Below, in pieces: positions 8,855-17,294 of a stretch of DNA of 64,000 bases; the stretch's first letter is position 1; every line of letters starts with the position of its first letter. The notes below the pieces were generated by a model. It saw nothing but the letters and a program-made list of their open reading frames with translations. It had not been told where the DNA came from and searched no databases. The stretch comes from Actinomycetospora chibensis (lineage in GTDB: Bacteria; Actinomycetota; Actinomycetes; Mycobacteriales; Pseudonocardiaceae). The stretch lies in NCBI RefSeq assembly GCF_028737215.1, contig NZ_JAQZAM010000004.1, forward strand, positions 62,001 to 126,000. The letters run 5' to 3'. A program made the position numbers and the translations under genes.

Positions 8855-9736
8855 GTGAACCGGTACGAGCAGTGGGACATCGTGTCGAGCGTGGGTCTGA
8901 CGGCCCTCGTCGTGGCGGCCGGGCGCTCGGTCGACACCCACCGACAGGACGCCCTGATCTCCGATCCCTACGCCGAGCGCTTCGTCGCGGCCGCCGAGCC
9001 CCCGACGCCGTTGCCCACACGCCCGGTCACGCCGCGCAGCGACTCCGAGGACGAGCTGTGGCAGATGATGTCGGGCTACATGGGCGTGCGGACCCGCTTC
9101 TTCGACGAGTTCTTCGACGCCGCGGGCGGGGCGGGGATCCGCCAGGCGGTCGTCCTCGCCGCGGGGCTCGACGCGCGGGCCCAGCGCCTGGAGTGGGCGC
9201 CGGGCACCACGCTCTTCGAGGTCGACCAGCCCGCGGTGCTGGCGTTCAAGGACGAGGTGCTGGGCGAGGCGCCCGGCGGCGGCCGGCCGCGGTGCGACCG
9301 GCGCACCGTCGCGGTCGACCTGCGCGACGACTGGACCGGCGCCCTCGACGGCGCCGGCTTCGACCCGACCGCGCCCACCGCCTGGCTCGCCGAGGGCCTG
9401 CTCCCGTACCTGCCCGCCGACGCGCAGGAGGCGCTGCTCGCGGCCGTCGACGAGCGCTCCGCCCCGGGCTCGCGGGTCGCGCTCGAGGACTTCACCGACA
9501 TCGCGAGGCAGCTGCAGGACCCGGCGTTCCGGCGGGTGGCCGACGGGATCGGCGTCGACATGTCGGAGCTGCTCCACAGCGACGACCGCCCGGACCCGGG
9601 GGAGCAGCTCGCGGCGCACGGCTGGACGGTCCACCGCGACAACGCCACGGACGTCGCGGCGGGCTGGGGCCGGACGTTCGACCCCCTGACCCAGCGGCTC
9701 AACGGGCGGGCGGACTTCGTCACCGCGACCCGCTGA
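8855..9736 (+). CDS. SAM-dependent methyltransferase, TIGR00027 family
   Basis: 293 residues from a GTG. It matches the TIGR00027 (Rv0726c-like) class abundant in mycobacteria and Pseudonocardiaceae: GLTALVVAAGRSVDT and SDPYAERFVAAA near the N-terminus, RTRFFDEFF, the SAM-binding VVLAAGLDARAQRLEW (about residue 100), FEVDQPAVLAFK and AWLAEGLLPYLP. Substrates of this class are unknown; they resemble leucine carboxyl methyltransferases. It stands alone behind its own promoter. Confidence 0.88.
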   Translation: MNRYEQWDIVSSVGLTALVVAAGRSVDTHRQDALISDPYAERFVAAAEPPTPLPTRPVTPRSDSEDELWQMMSGYMGVRTRFFDEFFDAAGGAGIRQAVVLAAGLDARAQRLEWAPGTTLFEVDQPAVLAFKDEVLGEAPGGGRPRCDRRTVAVDLRDDWTGALDGAGFDPTAPTAWLAEGLLPYLPADAQEALLAAVDERSAPGSRVALEDFTDIARQLQDPAFRRVADGIGVDMSELLHSDDRPDPGEQLAAHGWTVHRDNATDVAAGWGRTFDPLTQRLNGRADFVTATR

Positions 9737-9875
9737 GGACTCCCACCCCGATCACCCGCGGTGATCATCCGGGCACGGCAGGGCACGACCCCGACCGTCG
9801 GACGGTTCCCGTGGGGCGCCCGGGGTGCCTATGGTCGTCGGGTCCCGACCCCGAGCGACACGGGAGACCACGATC

Positions 9876-11474
9876 ATGAGCGACGCTGCCGACGGCACCG
9901 CCCGGCTCCACGTCCCGGAGAGCGTCAGCTGGTCCGCCGTGACGGGCCGCGTGCGCGACCTCGCCGGGGAGGCTTTCGCCGACGACGGGCCCGCGAACCT
10001 CGTCGACGGCGAGTGGAAGGCGGTCGGGACGCCGAGCGAGCAGACGAGCCCCGTCGACGGCTCGTCCCTGGGCACGATGCTCAAGGTCGACGCGGCGACC
10101 GCCTCGGACGCGGTGCAGCGCGCGGCCGCGACGCACCGCTCCTGGGGCGACGTCGACCTCGACGAGCGCCGGCGCCGGGTGTCGGCGTCCCTCGACGCGA
10201 TGGAGAGCGCCCGCGACGACCTCGCGCTGCTGCTGTGCTGGGAGATCGGCAAGCCGTGGGCGATGGCGTGCGCCGACGTCGACCGGTGCATCTCCGGCGT
10301 GCGCTGGTACGTCGAGGAGATCGAGGGGATGCTTTCCCGCGACGTCGAGGGGGCGCCGGCGAAGCGCGCGCCGCTCGAGGGCCCGGTCTCGAACATCGCG
10401 AGCTGGAACTACCCGATGAGCGTGCAGGTGCACGCCGAGCTGGTGCAGCTGCTGGCGGGCAACGGCGTCGTCGCGAAGACGCCCACCCAGGGCGGCTGGA
10501 TGACGCTGACCGTCGCCCATGCGCTCATGGCCCGCGAGGGGCTGCCCGTGACGCTGCTGGCCGGCGACGGCTCGGAGCTCTCGGACGCGCTGATCCGCTC
10601 GCCCGAGATCGGGGCGCTGGCGTTCGTCGGCGGGCGGTCCAACGGCGGCCGGGTGGCCGCGCAGCTCGCCGACACGGGCAAGCGGCACATGCTCGAGCAG
10701 GAGGGCCTCAACACCTGGGGTGTCTGGGAGTTCTCCGACTGGGAGACGTTCTCGGGGATCCTCAAGAAGGGCTTCGAGTACGCCAAGCAGCGCTGCACCG
10801 CCTACCCGCGCTTCGTCGTGCAGCGCAAGCTCGTCGACCAGTTCCTCGCGACGTACCTGCCGGTGCTGGAGGGCGTCCGCTTCGGGCACCCGCTCGCCGT
10901 CGAGGAGGGCGGCGACGGGGTCGACGACCTGCCCACCCTCGACTTCGGCCCGCTGATCTCCGCGGCGAAGGCCACCGAGCTCGACGAGAGCGTCGAGGAG
11001 GCCCTGCGTCACGGGGCCGTGCCGCTCTTCCGCGGCGACAAGGCGGGCGGGCGCTTCCTGCCCGGCCAGGACACCTCCGCCTACCACGCCCCGGTCTCGA
11101 TGCTCGCCCCTCCGGGAGCGTCGCGGCTGATGCACGAGGAGCCGTTCGGGCCCGTCGACTCGATCATCGTCGTCGACACCGAGGCCGAGCTGCTCGCGCA
11201 GATGAACGCGTCCAACGGCGCGCTCGTCGCGAGCATCGCGAGCGACGACACCCAGAAGGCGGAGCGGCTCGCCGAGCAGGTCCAGGCGTTCAAGGTCGGG
11301 ATCAACAAGCTGCGCTCGCGCGGCGACAAGGACGAGGCGTTCGGCGGGCGCGGCGAGTCGTGGAAGGGCGCGTTCGTGGGCGGCGAGTACCTCGTCCACG
11401 CCGTCACCGAGGGCCCGCCCGGGGAGAACATCTTCGGCAACTTCCCGGGCTACCAGCGCACCCCGCCCACCTAG
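9876..11474 (+). CDS. Aldehyde dehydrogenase superfamily protein, divergent
   Basis: 532 residues from the ATG at 9876 (CGGGAGA upstream; an upstream in-frame start at 9825 has no binding site). The fold is clear: ASWNYPMSVQ is the cofactor-region variant of the usual PWNFP motif, VVAKTPTQG holds the usual Lys, and the catalytic Cys is in YAKQRCTAYPR (about residue 307). The base Glu normally found in LELGGK appears as LEQEGLN, and the GSTxxG motif reads VGGRSNGG. An NAD(P)-dependent oxidation of an aldehyde or a related thioester step is likely, but the substrate cannot be read from sequence. Confidence 0.82.
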   Translation: MSDAADGTARLHVPESVSWSAVTGRVRDLAGEAFADDGPANLVDGEWKAVGTPSEQTSPVDGSSLGTMLKVDAATASDAVQRAAATHRSWGDVDLDERRRRVSASLDAMESARDDLALLLCWEIGKPWAMACADVDRCISGVRWYVEEIEGMLSRDVEGAPAKRAPLEGPVSNIASWNYPMSVQVHAELVQLLAGNGVVAKTPTQGGWMTLTVAHALMAREGLPVTLLAGDGSELSDALIRSPEIGALAFVGGRSNGGRVAAQLADTGKRHMLEQEGLNTWGVWEFSDWETFSGILKKGFEYAKQRCTAYPRFVVQRKLVDQFLATYLPVLEGVRFGHPLAVEEGGDGVDDLPTLDFGPLISAAKATELDESVEEALRHGAVPLFRGDKAGGRFLPGQDTSAYHAPVSMLAPPGASRLMHEEPFGPVDSIIVVDTEAELLAQMNASNGALVASIASDDTQKAERLAEQVQAFKVGINKLRSRGDKDEAFGGRGESWKGAFVGGEYLVHAVTEGPPGENIFGNFPGYQRTPPT

Positions 11475-11552
11475 TGCCCCGGTAACCTCGCCGTGGCGCG
11501 CGCCCCTGGCGGCCCGCCGTCGTGACCGACGAGCCGCGGGAGGGGCCGGGAG

Positions 11553-12614
11553 ATGGTCCTGCGAGGCCGCGTGTCGCGGGACGCCTCACCGGCGCGCATC
11601 GAGGGCGGCGCCTCGGTGCAGATGCCCGAGTCCGGGGTCGGGCCGATCGTGGCGCTGCTGCGGCGCCTGTTCCTGGCCCTCGGCGCGCTGACGGCCGCCG
11701 CGCTGATCGTCTACTTCCAGCGCGACGGCTACGTCGACAACAACAACGACGACGGCATCGGCCTGATCGACGCCTTCTACTACGCGACGGTGTCGCTCTC
11801 GACCACCGGCTACGGCGACGTGGTGCCGGTGACCGAGTCCGCGCGGCTGTGGACGATCCTCGTCATCACGCCCCTGCGGCTGCTGTTCCTCATCGTCCTG
11901 GTCGGCACCACGGTCGAGCTGCTCACCGAGCGGTCCCGCCAGGCGTTCCGCATCAACCGCTGGAGGTCCCGCGTGCGCAACCACGTCGTGGTCGTGGGCT
12001 ACGGGACGAAGGGCCAGGCCGCGGTCACCACGCTGCGCGGCGACGGGCACGACGTCGACCACATCGTCGTCGTCGACACCGACCGCGGACGGCTCGACGC
12101 CGCGTCCGCGCTCGGGCTGGTGACGGTGCGCGGTGACGCGACCCAGTCGTCGGTGCTGCGCACCGCGGGGCTGCCGCACGCGACGGCCCTGGTCGTCGCC
12201 ACCAACCGCGACGACACGGCCGTCATGGTGACCCTGACGGCCCGCGAGATGGCGCCGAAGATCACGATCACGGCGGCGGTGCGCGAGGCCGAGAACGTGC
12301 ACCTGCTGCGGCAGTCCGGCGCCGACTCGGTGGTCGTGTCCGCCGAGACCGCGGGCCGCCTGCTCGGGATGGCCACCACGACGCCGGCCGTCGTCTCGGT
12401 CGTCGAGGACCTCATCTCGCCCGAGGCGGGCCTGAGCCTCGGCGAGCGGGCGGTGACCGAGAACGAGATCGGCGGCTCGCCGCGGCACCTGCGCGACATC
12501 GTGCTGGGCGTCGTGCGCGACGGGCACGTGCACGCCATCGACGCCCCGGAGGTCGACGCCCTGGAGCGCGGCGACCGTCTGCTGTGCGTGCGGCGGGCGG
12601 GACCCGACGACTGA
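11553..12614 (+). CDS. Potassium channel with TrkA-N (RCK) domain
   Basis: 353 residues from the ATG at 11553 (GGGAGGGGCCGGGAG upstream). Two membrane helices (about residues 30-50 and 93-115) flank a pore loop with the selectivity filter TTGYGD. A cytoplasmic Rossmann domain follows, with VVVVGYGTKGQAAV, VVDTDRGRLDAA and GDATQSSVL, then a short TrkA-C-like end. It should conduct potassium under control of a bound nucleotide. The single-filter subunit implies a tetramer. Confidence 0.88.
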   Translation: MVLRGRVSRDASPARIEGGASVQMPESGVGPIVALLRRLFLALGALTAAALIVYFQRDGYVDNNNDDGIGLIDAFYYATVSLSTTGYGDVVPVTESARLWTILVITPLRLLFLIVLVGTTVELLTERSRQAFRINRWRSRVRNHVVVVGYGTKGQAAVTTLRGDGHDVDHIVVVDTDRGRLDAASALGLVTVRGDATQSSVLRTAGLPHATALVVATNRDDTAVMVTLTAREMAPKITITAAVREAENVHLLRQSGADSVVVSAETAGRLLGMATTTPAVVSVVEDLISPEAGLSLGERAVTENEIGGSPRHLRDIVLGVVRDGHVHAIDAPEVDALERGDRLLCVRRAGPDD

Positions 12615-12621
12615 CCCGTTC

Positions 12622-12972
12622 CTAGCGGTGCACCGAGAGCAGGCACCCGGGACAGTCCGCCTGCTCCGCCCGCAGGCCCGGCACCACCTGCTCGACGGCG
12701 GCGCCGCACCGTGCGCGCAGCCCCGTCGGGTCGCCGAGCTCGCCGGAGACGACGTCGACGACGTGCTTGCGACGGTCGTCGCGACCGGCGGCGACGAGCT
12801 CGAGGCGTCCGTCCGGCGCCGGGTCGCCCGGGATGGGACGGCGCGGCACGTCGGTGTCCGGCCGGTCGCCCAGCGGGGGTGGGGGCACCGAGGACGGCAT
12901 GGGGTCCATGCCGCTGCTCGGTCGCCGGCCTCCGGGCCGGGCGTCGGGGTGGCCGGGGTCGGGAACGGTCAT
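12622..12972 (-). CDS. Unknown protein with C-terminal Cys motif
   Basis: 116 residues from the ATG at 12972, with a strong GGGAGGAGG site. The N-terminal half is Pro-rich and disordered; the C-terminal half has LRARCGAAVEQ and QADCPGCLLSVHR, three Cys and a His that could hold zinc. Such short Cys-tailed proteins are common in Pseudonocardiaceae; function unknown. Convergent with the channel gene, 7 bases apart. Confidence 0.65.
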   Translation of the reverse strand: MTVPDPGHPDARPGGRRPSSGMDPMPSSVPPPPLGDRPDTDVPRRPIPGDPAPDGRLELVAAGRDDRRKHVVDVVSGELGDPTGLRARCGAAVEQVVPGLRAEQADCPGCLLSVHR

Positions 12973-13119
12973 CGCCGGGGCCTCCTCCCGTCGGCGGCGC
13001 GTCGGCGCCGGCGTCGGTGCGTGCCGACCACGGTAGGCCCGCCCGCCCCGTGGTGTCGGCCCGTTCGCGCAGGGCGCAGCGGGGGAGTCGCCGAGCCGTC
13101 CGGTGACCCCGCCGGGCGG

Positions 13120-13695
13120 TCAGAGGTCGAGGGGCTCGACGTGGCCGCCGGGGTGGTGGACGGCCGCACCGAGCACGAGCTCGGCGGCGTCGGGGACGGC
13201 GTGCTCCACGGTCACCTCGGCGAGGGTTCGCCCGCGGGGCCACGTCGCGAGCGGGCGGGCGGTGTCCGGACCACGCCGAGGCGGGTTGATCAGCGTCGCC
13301 CCCATGTTGATGGGGGACAGGCGCACCGCGGCGGCGTGCCGGTCCAGCAGGGCGGCGGTGTCCAGCTCGAGCACGAGGTGGGCGCGATGGCGGTAGGCGC
13401 GGGCCGCCAGGAGCCCCTCGACGCGCCGGCGCGTCGGCCACAGGTACACCCGCGCGTTGAGCATCCGGTAGAAGTCCGCGACGCCCATGCCCTCGAGGCA
13501 GCGCGCGAGCTGGCCGTCGTGCAGCACGCCGTTGTCGCGCAGGACGACCGGGTCGCGGCCCGGCGCGTGCAGCGTGACGGCGGCCGGGCGGCGTCCGGCG
13601 ACCAGCGCCGGCGCGGCTCCGAAGCGCTCGACCAGCGCGGCGGCGCTCGCCAGGCCCTCGGCGCGGATCGACGGCCACGCACCGGGCTCGGTCAT
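13120..13695 (-). CDS. DUF7002 family protein
   Basis: 191 residues if read from the ATG at 13695, giving MTEPGAWPSIRAEGLAS. In DUF7002 proteins this block normally follows a conserved LxxRHPRLFHM segment, and here LVSRHPRLFH is encoded in frame just upstream of the ATG. The true start is therefore probably further up; the only candidate I find is a CTG at 13764, overlapping the stop of the next upstream gene as CTGA. Later motifs: GVADFYRMLNARVYLWPTRRR and VLELDTAALLDRH. Function unknown; the fold recalls ADP-ribosyl transferase-like DUFs. Confidence 0.75.
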   Translation of the reverse strand: MTEPGAWPSIRAEGLASAAALVERFGAAPALVAGRRPAAVTLHAPGRDPVVLRDNGVLHDGQLARCLEGMGVADFYRMLNARVYLWPTRRRVEGLLAARAYRHRAHLVLELDTAALLDRHAAAVRLSPINMGATLINPPRRGPDTARPLATWPRGRTLAEVTVEHAVPDAAELVLGAAVHHPGGHVEPLDL

Positions 13696-13760
13696 GTGGA
13701 ACAGCCGCGGGTGGCGGGAGACGAGCTCGGCGGGCGTGATGCCGGTGGGTCCCGTGGTGC

Positions 13761-13970
13761 TCAGGAGCGGCGGCGCGGCAGCGGCAGCGCGGCGTCCCCG
13801 CCCTCGTCGGACGTGCCGTCGCGCGCGGGAGGCACGGCCGCGGGCAGGTCGCGGAGTCCCTCGAGCACCCGCTCGAGGAGCTCGGGTCGCGGGGCGGGCA
13901 CGGGGCCCAGGGCCACGCGGGCGGCCTCTCGCTCCAGGACGGCGTCGCCGGTGTCTCGATCGGGCGTCAC
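13761..13970 (-). CDS. Small protein of unknown function, coupled to DUF7002 gene
   Basis: 69 residues from a GTG at 13970 (VTPDRDTGDAVLEREAARV). It has a helical middle with LLERVLEGLRDLP and a basic end (PRRRS). No clear ribosome binding site. Its stop lies within the putative CTG start of the DUF7002 gene, the kind of overlap seen in coupled gene pairs. No family recognised. Confidence 0.42.
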   Translation of the reverse strand: MTPDRDTGDAVLEREAARVALGPVPAPRPELLERVLEGLRDLPAAVPPARDGTSDEGGDAALPLPRRRS

Positions 13971-14209
13971 CCGTCCGAGGGTAGGTCGCCGGTCCGTCCG
14001 GCGGACCGGGTGTCGGCGTCCGGTCGGGCGACGGCAGGTACGCCGCGACGAGCCGCCCGGAACCGCCCGTGAACGGGCTGTCACGCTGGGCTGCACGGTG
14101 ACGGCGGACACCGCGTGCCGCGTAACGGCAGCCGCTCGTCGTCCGAGGAGAACGGGAGTGAGGTCTTCACCGACGGAGGTGGCGACCCGGGAGCAGGGAT
14201 GGTCGGGGA

Positions 14210-15286
14210 ATGAGCATCGGCAGCATGATGGGTCCCGGAGGCCCGGGCGGCGGTCCGGACCAGGACGAGGAGCCCGCCCGGAAGCGGCGGGGGCTGCGCG
14301 CGCTGCTCGTCGGCCTCATCGCCCTGCTCGTGCTGGTGCTCCTGGCCGCGGCCGGGATCGTGCTGGTCACCCAGCACCTCGGCTCGCAGGTCGGCCGCTA
14401 TCCGTCGGTGTTCGCCCCGATCGACCCGTCGTCGCGACCCGCGGACGCCGCGGGGCAGACGTTCCTGCTGATGGGCACGGACACCCGCTCGCCCGAGGCG
14501 ACCACCGGGACCGACGCCGCGCCCGACGCGGTCTTCGGCTCCACCCGCAGCGACGTGATCATGGTGGCCACCATCGCGGAGGACGGCCAGAGCGCGAGCA
14601 TCATCTCGATCCCCCGTGACTCCTGGGTCGACGTCCCGGGACGCGGCAAGAACAAGATCAACGCGGCCTACGCCTTCGGCGGTCCGCCGCTGCTCATCGA
14701 GACCGTCGAGCAGCTCTCGCGCGTGCACATCGACCACTTCGCCGTCATCGACTTCGCGGGCTTCGCGCAGATGACCGACTCGGTGGGCGGCATCGACGTC
14801 AACGTCGGCCAGGAGACCGAGCGCGACGGCGTCGTCGTCCCCGCCGGCCCGCAGCACCTCAACGGGGAGCAGGCCCTGGTCTACGTCCGCGAGCGCAAGA
14901 GCCTGCCCGGCGGGGACCTCGACCGTGTCCGTCGCCAGCAGGCCGCCCTGCGCGCGTTCGTGCAGAAGACCCTCTCGTCCGGGACGCTCTCGAGCCCGAC
15001 GACCGCGTACGCGGCGGTCGACTCGGTGACTCGCCACGTCGGCGTGGACGACTCGCTGTCGAACACCGGCCTCGCCCAGCTCGCGTTCGGCATGCGCGAC
15101 CTGCGCAACTCGGCGATCTCGTTCCTCACCGTGCCGGTCACCGGGACCGGCGACGAGGGCGGGCAGTCGGTCGTCTACCTCGACGACGGCGCCGGCCGTG
15201 ACCTGTGGTTCGCGGTCAACACCGACGCCGTGCCGCAGTGGGTCGCCGCCCGCCCGCAGGAGCAGCTCTCCGCCACGCCGCGCTGA
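14210..15286 (+). CDS. LytR-CpsA-Psr (LCP) family wall-polymer ligase
   Basis: 358 residues from the ATG at 14210 (TCGGGGA upstream). A cytoplasmic Gly/Arg-rich head, one membrane helix (about residues 28-52), then the extracellular LCP domain: FLLMGTDTRSPE, STRSDVIMVATI, ISIPRDSWVDVPG, KNKINAAYAFGG, and ALVYVRERKSLPGGDLDRVRRQQ with the Arg residues that hold the pyrophosphate of the lipid donor. LCP enzymes transfer polymers such as arabinogalactan from a lipid carrier to peptidoglycan. No LytR_C domain follows. Confidence 0.9.
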   Translation: MSIGSMMGPGGPGGGPDQDEEPARKRRGLRALLVGLIALLVLVLLAAAGIVLVTQHLGSQVGRYPSVFAPIDPSSRPADAAGQTFLLMGTDTRSPEATTGTDAAPDAVFGSTRSDVIMVATIAEDGQSASIISIPRDSWVDVPGRGKNKINAAYAFGGPPLLIETVEQLSRVHIDHFAVIDFAGFAQMTDSVGGIDVNVGQETERDGVVVPAGPQHLNGEQALVYVRERKSLPGGDLDRVRRQQAALRAFVQKTLSSGTLSSPTTAYAAVDSVTRHVGVDDSLSNTGLAQLAFGMRDLRNSAISFLTVPVTGTGDEGGQSVVYLDDGAGRDLWFAVNTDAVPQWVAARPQEQLSATPR

Positions 15287-15320
15287 CCCGCTCCTGGCGC
15301 CGATCGGGTATGCCGGTGCC

Positions 15321-16796
15321 ATGAGCTGGGACGTGGTGATCGTCGGCGGGGGCTCGGCCGGCTGTGCGCTGGCCGGGCGCCTCAGCGAGGACCCCGGTCG
15401 CCGGGTGCTGCTGCTCGAGTCGGGGGCGGCGGTCACCGACCCCGCCGCGTTCCCGGCCGAGGTCCGTGACGTCGCCTCGCTCGCCGCGTGCGACCCCGAC
15501 GGCCCACACACCTGGGACGTCGGCGTCGACCTGACGCCGGGGCGCTCCACGCGGGTCGGCCGGGGCCGGCTCCTGGGCGGGTCGAGCGCGGTCAACGGCG
15601 CCAACCACGTCCGCGCGACCCGGGCCGACCTCGACGCGTGGCCGGGCTGGTCGTACGACGAGACGCTGCCGTACTACATCCGCGGCGAGCACGACCACGA
15701 CGTGCGCGGTCCCCTGCACGGCGACGCCGGCCCGGTGCCGGTCGTACGGCCGGCGGGGGAGATGCGCGCGCCCGTCACCGAGCGCTTCCTCGCCGCGGCC
15801 GCCCGGGTCGGCGTGCCCGCCGAGCCGGACAAGAACGGCGACCAGCCGCCCGGCGCGGGCCTGGTGCCCGGCAACGTCCGTCGCGGCGTGCGGGTCAACG
15901 CGGCGATGGCCTACGTGATCCCGCACCTCGCGCGGCCCAACCTCTCCGTGCGCGGCGACGTCACCGTCGCCCGGGTGCTGCTCGACGGCGACCGCGCCGT
16001 CGGCGTCGAGGCCGTGGGCGGGGAGCGCATCGAGGCCGGGGAGGTGGTGCTCTCGGCGGGCTCGGTGCTCACCCCGCAGCTGCTGGCGATCTCGGGCATC
16101 GGCCCACCCGACGCCCTGCGCGCCGCCGGCCTCCCGGTGCGTCACGAGCGCCCGGGCGTCGGGCAGGGCTACACCGACCACCCGAACGTCTACCTGGCCT
16201 TCACCGACGACGGCGCCCTGCACCCCGAGGCGCCCACGGCCCAGGCCGCCGTCCACCTCGACGGTGGTGACGACCCGGCCGGCGACCTCGAGATCCTGCT
16301 GTTCGCCCGCCCCTTCGCCCCGGGCGGCGCGTGCCACCTCATGTGCGCGCTCCAGGTGCCCGAGAGCCGGGGGACGATGACGTTCGGGACCGATCCCGCC
16401 GCGCCGCCAAGGCTCGAGCACGACTACCTCGCCTCGGAGCGCGACCGCGCCCGGATGCGCTGCGCGGTGCGCCGCGGGGGCGACCTGCTCGCGGCCGCCG
16501 GGTTCGCGCTGGGTGCCGAGCGCGGGCTCGACGACCGGGGGCTCGACGCCTGGGTCCGCGCGCACCTCGGGACGGCGGCGCACCTGTGCGGGAGCGCCCG
16601 GCTCGGCCTCGCCGACGACCCCGGCGCCGTCGTCGACCCCGAGCTGCGGGTGCATGGGCTGGCGGGGCTGCGGGTGGTCGACACCTCGGTGCTGCCCACC
16701 GTGCCCCGCCGCGGACCGGCCGCCACGGCGCTCATGCTCGGGGAGCGCGCGGCCGACCTCATCGCGGGTCGCTTGACGGACGGATCGCGTGCCTGA
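15321..16796 (+). CDS. GMC family FAD-dependent oxidoreductase
   Basis: 491 residues from the ATG at 15321. The FAD-binding VVIVGGGSAGCALAGRL is at the N-terminus, LLLESG follows, and the GMC signature GRGRLLGGSSAVNGANHVRA lies near residue 90. VLSAGSVLTPQLLAISGIGP is signature 2. The C-terminal active-site region has HLCGSARLG and VVDTSVLPTVPRRGPAATALMLGERAADLI. It should oxidise an alcohol. It resembles MftG-type GMC proteins in length and motifs, but no mycofactocin genes are nearby, so that assignment is not made. Confidence 0.85.
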   Translation: MSWDVVIVGGGSAGCALAGRLSEDPGRRVLLLESGAAVTDPAAFPAEVRDVASLAACDPDGPHTWDVGVDLTPGRSTRVGRGRLLGGSSAVNGANHVRATRADLDAWPGWSYDETLPYYIRGEHDHDVRGPLHGDAGPVPVVRPAGEMRAPVTERFLAAAARVGVPAEPDKNGDQPPGAGLVPGNVRRGVRVNAAMAYVIPHLARPNLSVRGDVTVARVLLDGDRAVGVEAVGGERIEAGEVVLSAGSVLTPQLLAISGIGPPDALRAAGLPVRHERPGVGQGYTDHPNVYLAFTDDGALHPEAPTAQAAVHLDGGDDPAGDLEILLFARPFAPGGACHLMCALQVPESRGTMTFGTDPAAPPRLEHDYLASERDRARMRCAVRRGGDLLAAAGFALGAERGLDDRGLDAWVRAHLGTAAHLCGSARLGLADDPGAVVDPELRVHGLAGLRVVDTSVLPTVPRRGPAATALMLGERAADLIAGRLTDGSRA

Positions 16797-16999
16797 CAGG
16801 GGTGTCACCGAGGGCGCCCGAGGGCCGTGATCACGCCGCGGAATGACCGGTTCGTGCCGGTCAGGGCAGGTGCATCCCGATCTTTCACCGGACACGGTCA
16901 CAGCTGCGACACGATGGAGTGGAACAGTGTCACGTCCAGCGTGCCCGTGACGACACTTCCCGCGAGAGACCTCCCTCCGAGGTGATCGAGGAGAACCCG

Positions 17000-17239
17000 A
17001 TGTCGTTCCTGCGCCGCCGTGTCGACGCCCCCGCCGCAGGCCCGGCCGAGGCTCCCGCCGCCGTCCCGGCACCACGCCTCTCGCGCTCCGAGCGCAAGGC
17101 GCAGAAGGCCGAGCAGGCCGCGGCCGCCGAGCTCGCCGCGCGCATCAACCGCGCCCAGCGCCGCCTCGCCCAGGCGACCGGTCCGCTGCCCGTGGCCGCC
17201 CCGCGCCGCTCGTCGGAGGACGCGGTCCCGAGCGAGTAG
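17000..17239 (+). CDS. Small basic helical protein, unknown
   Basis: 79 residues from the ATG at 17000 (GAGGAGAA upstream), MSFLRRRVDAP. An Ala/Pro linker precedes a charged helix (SRSERKAQKAEQAAAAELAA). No membrane segment, no family recognised. The good binding site and codon use support it. Confidence 0.55.
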   Translation: MSFLRRRVDAPAAGPAEAPAAVPAPRLSRSERKAQKAEQAAAAELAARINRAQRRLAQATGPLPVAAPRRSSEDAVPSE

Positions 17240-17294
17240 TCCCGTGCCGGGGTGTGCCGGGGCCGTCCCCGCCGCCGCATGACACGCTGCCGCC

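Noticed and set aside
15321-16796. GMC oxidoreductase as mycofactocin dehydrogenase MftG
   Set aside because: Length and motifs fit loosely, but no mft gene is in the window; the general GMC call is safer.
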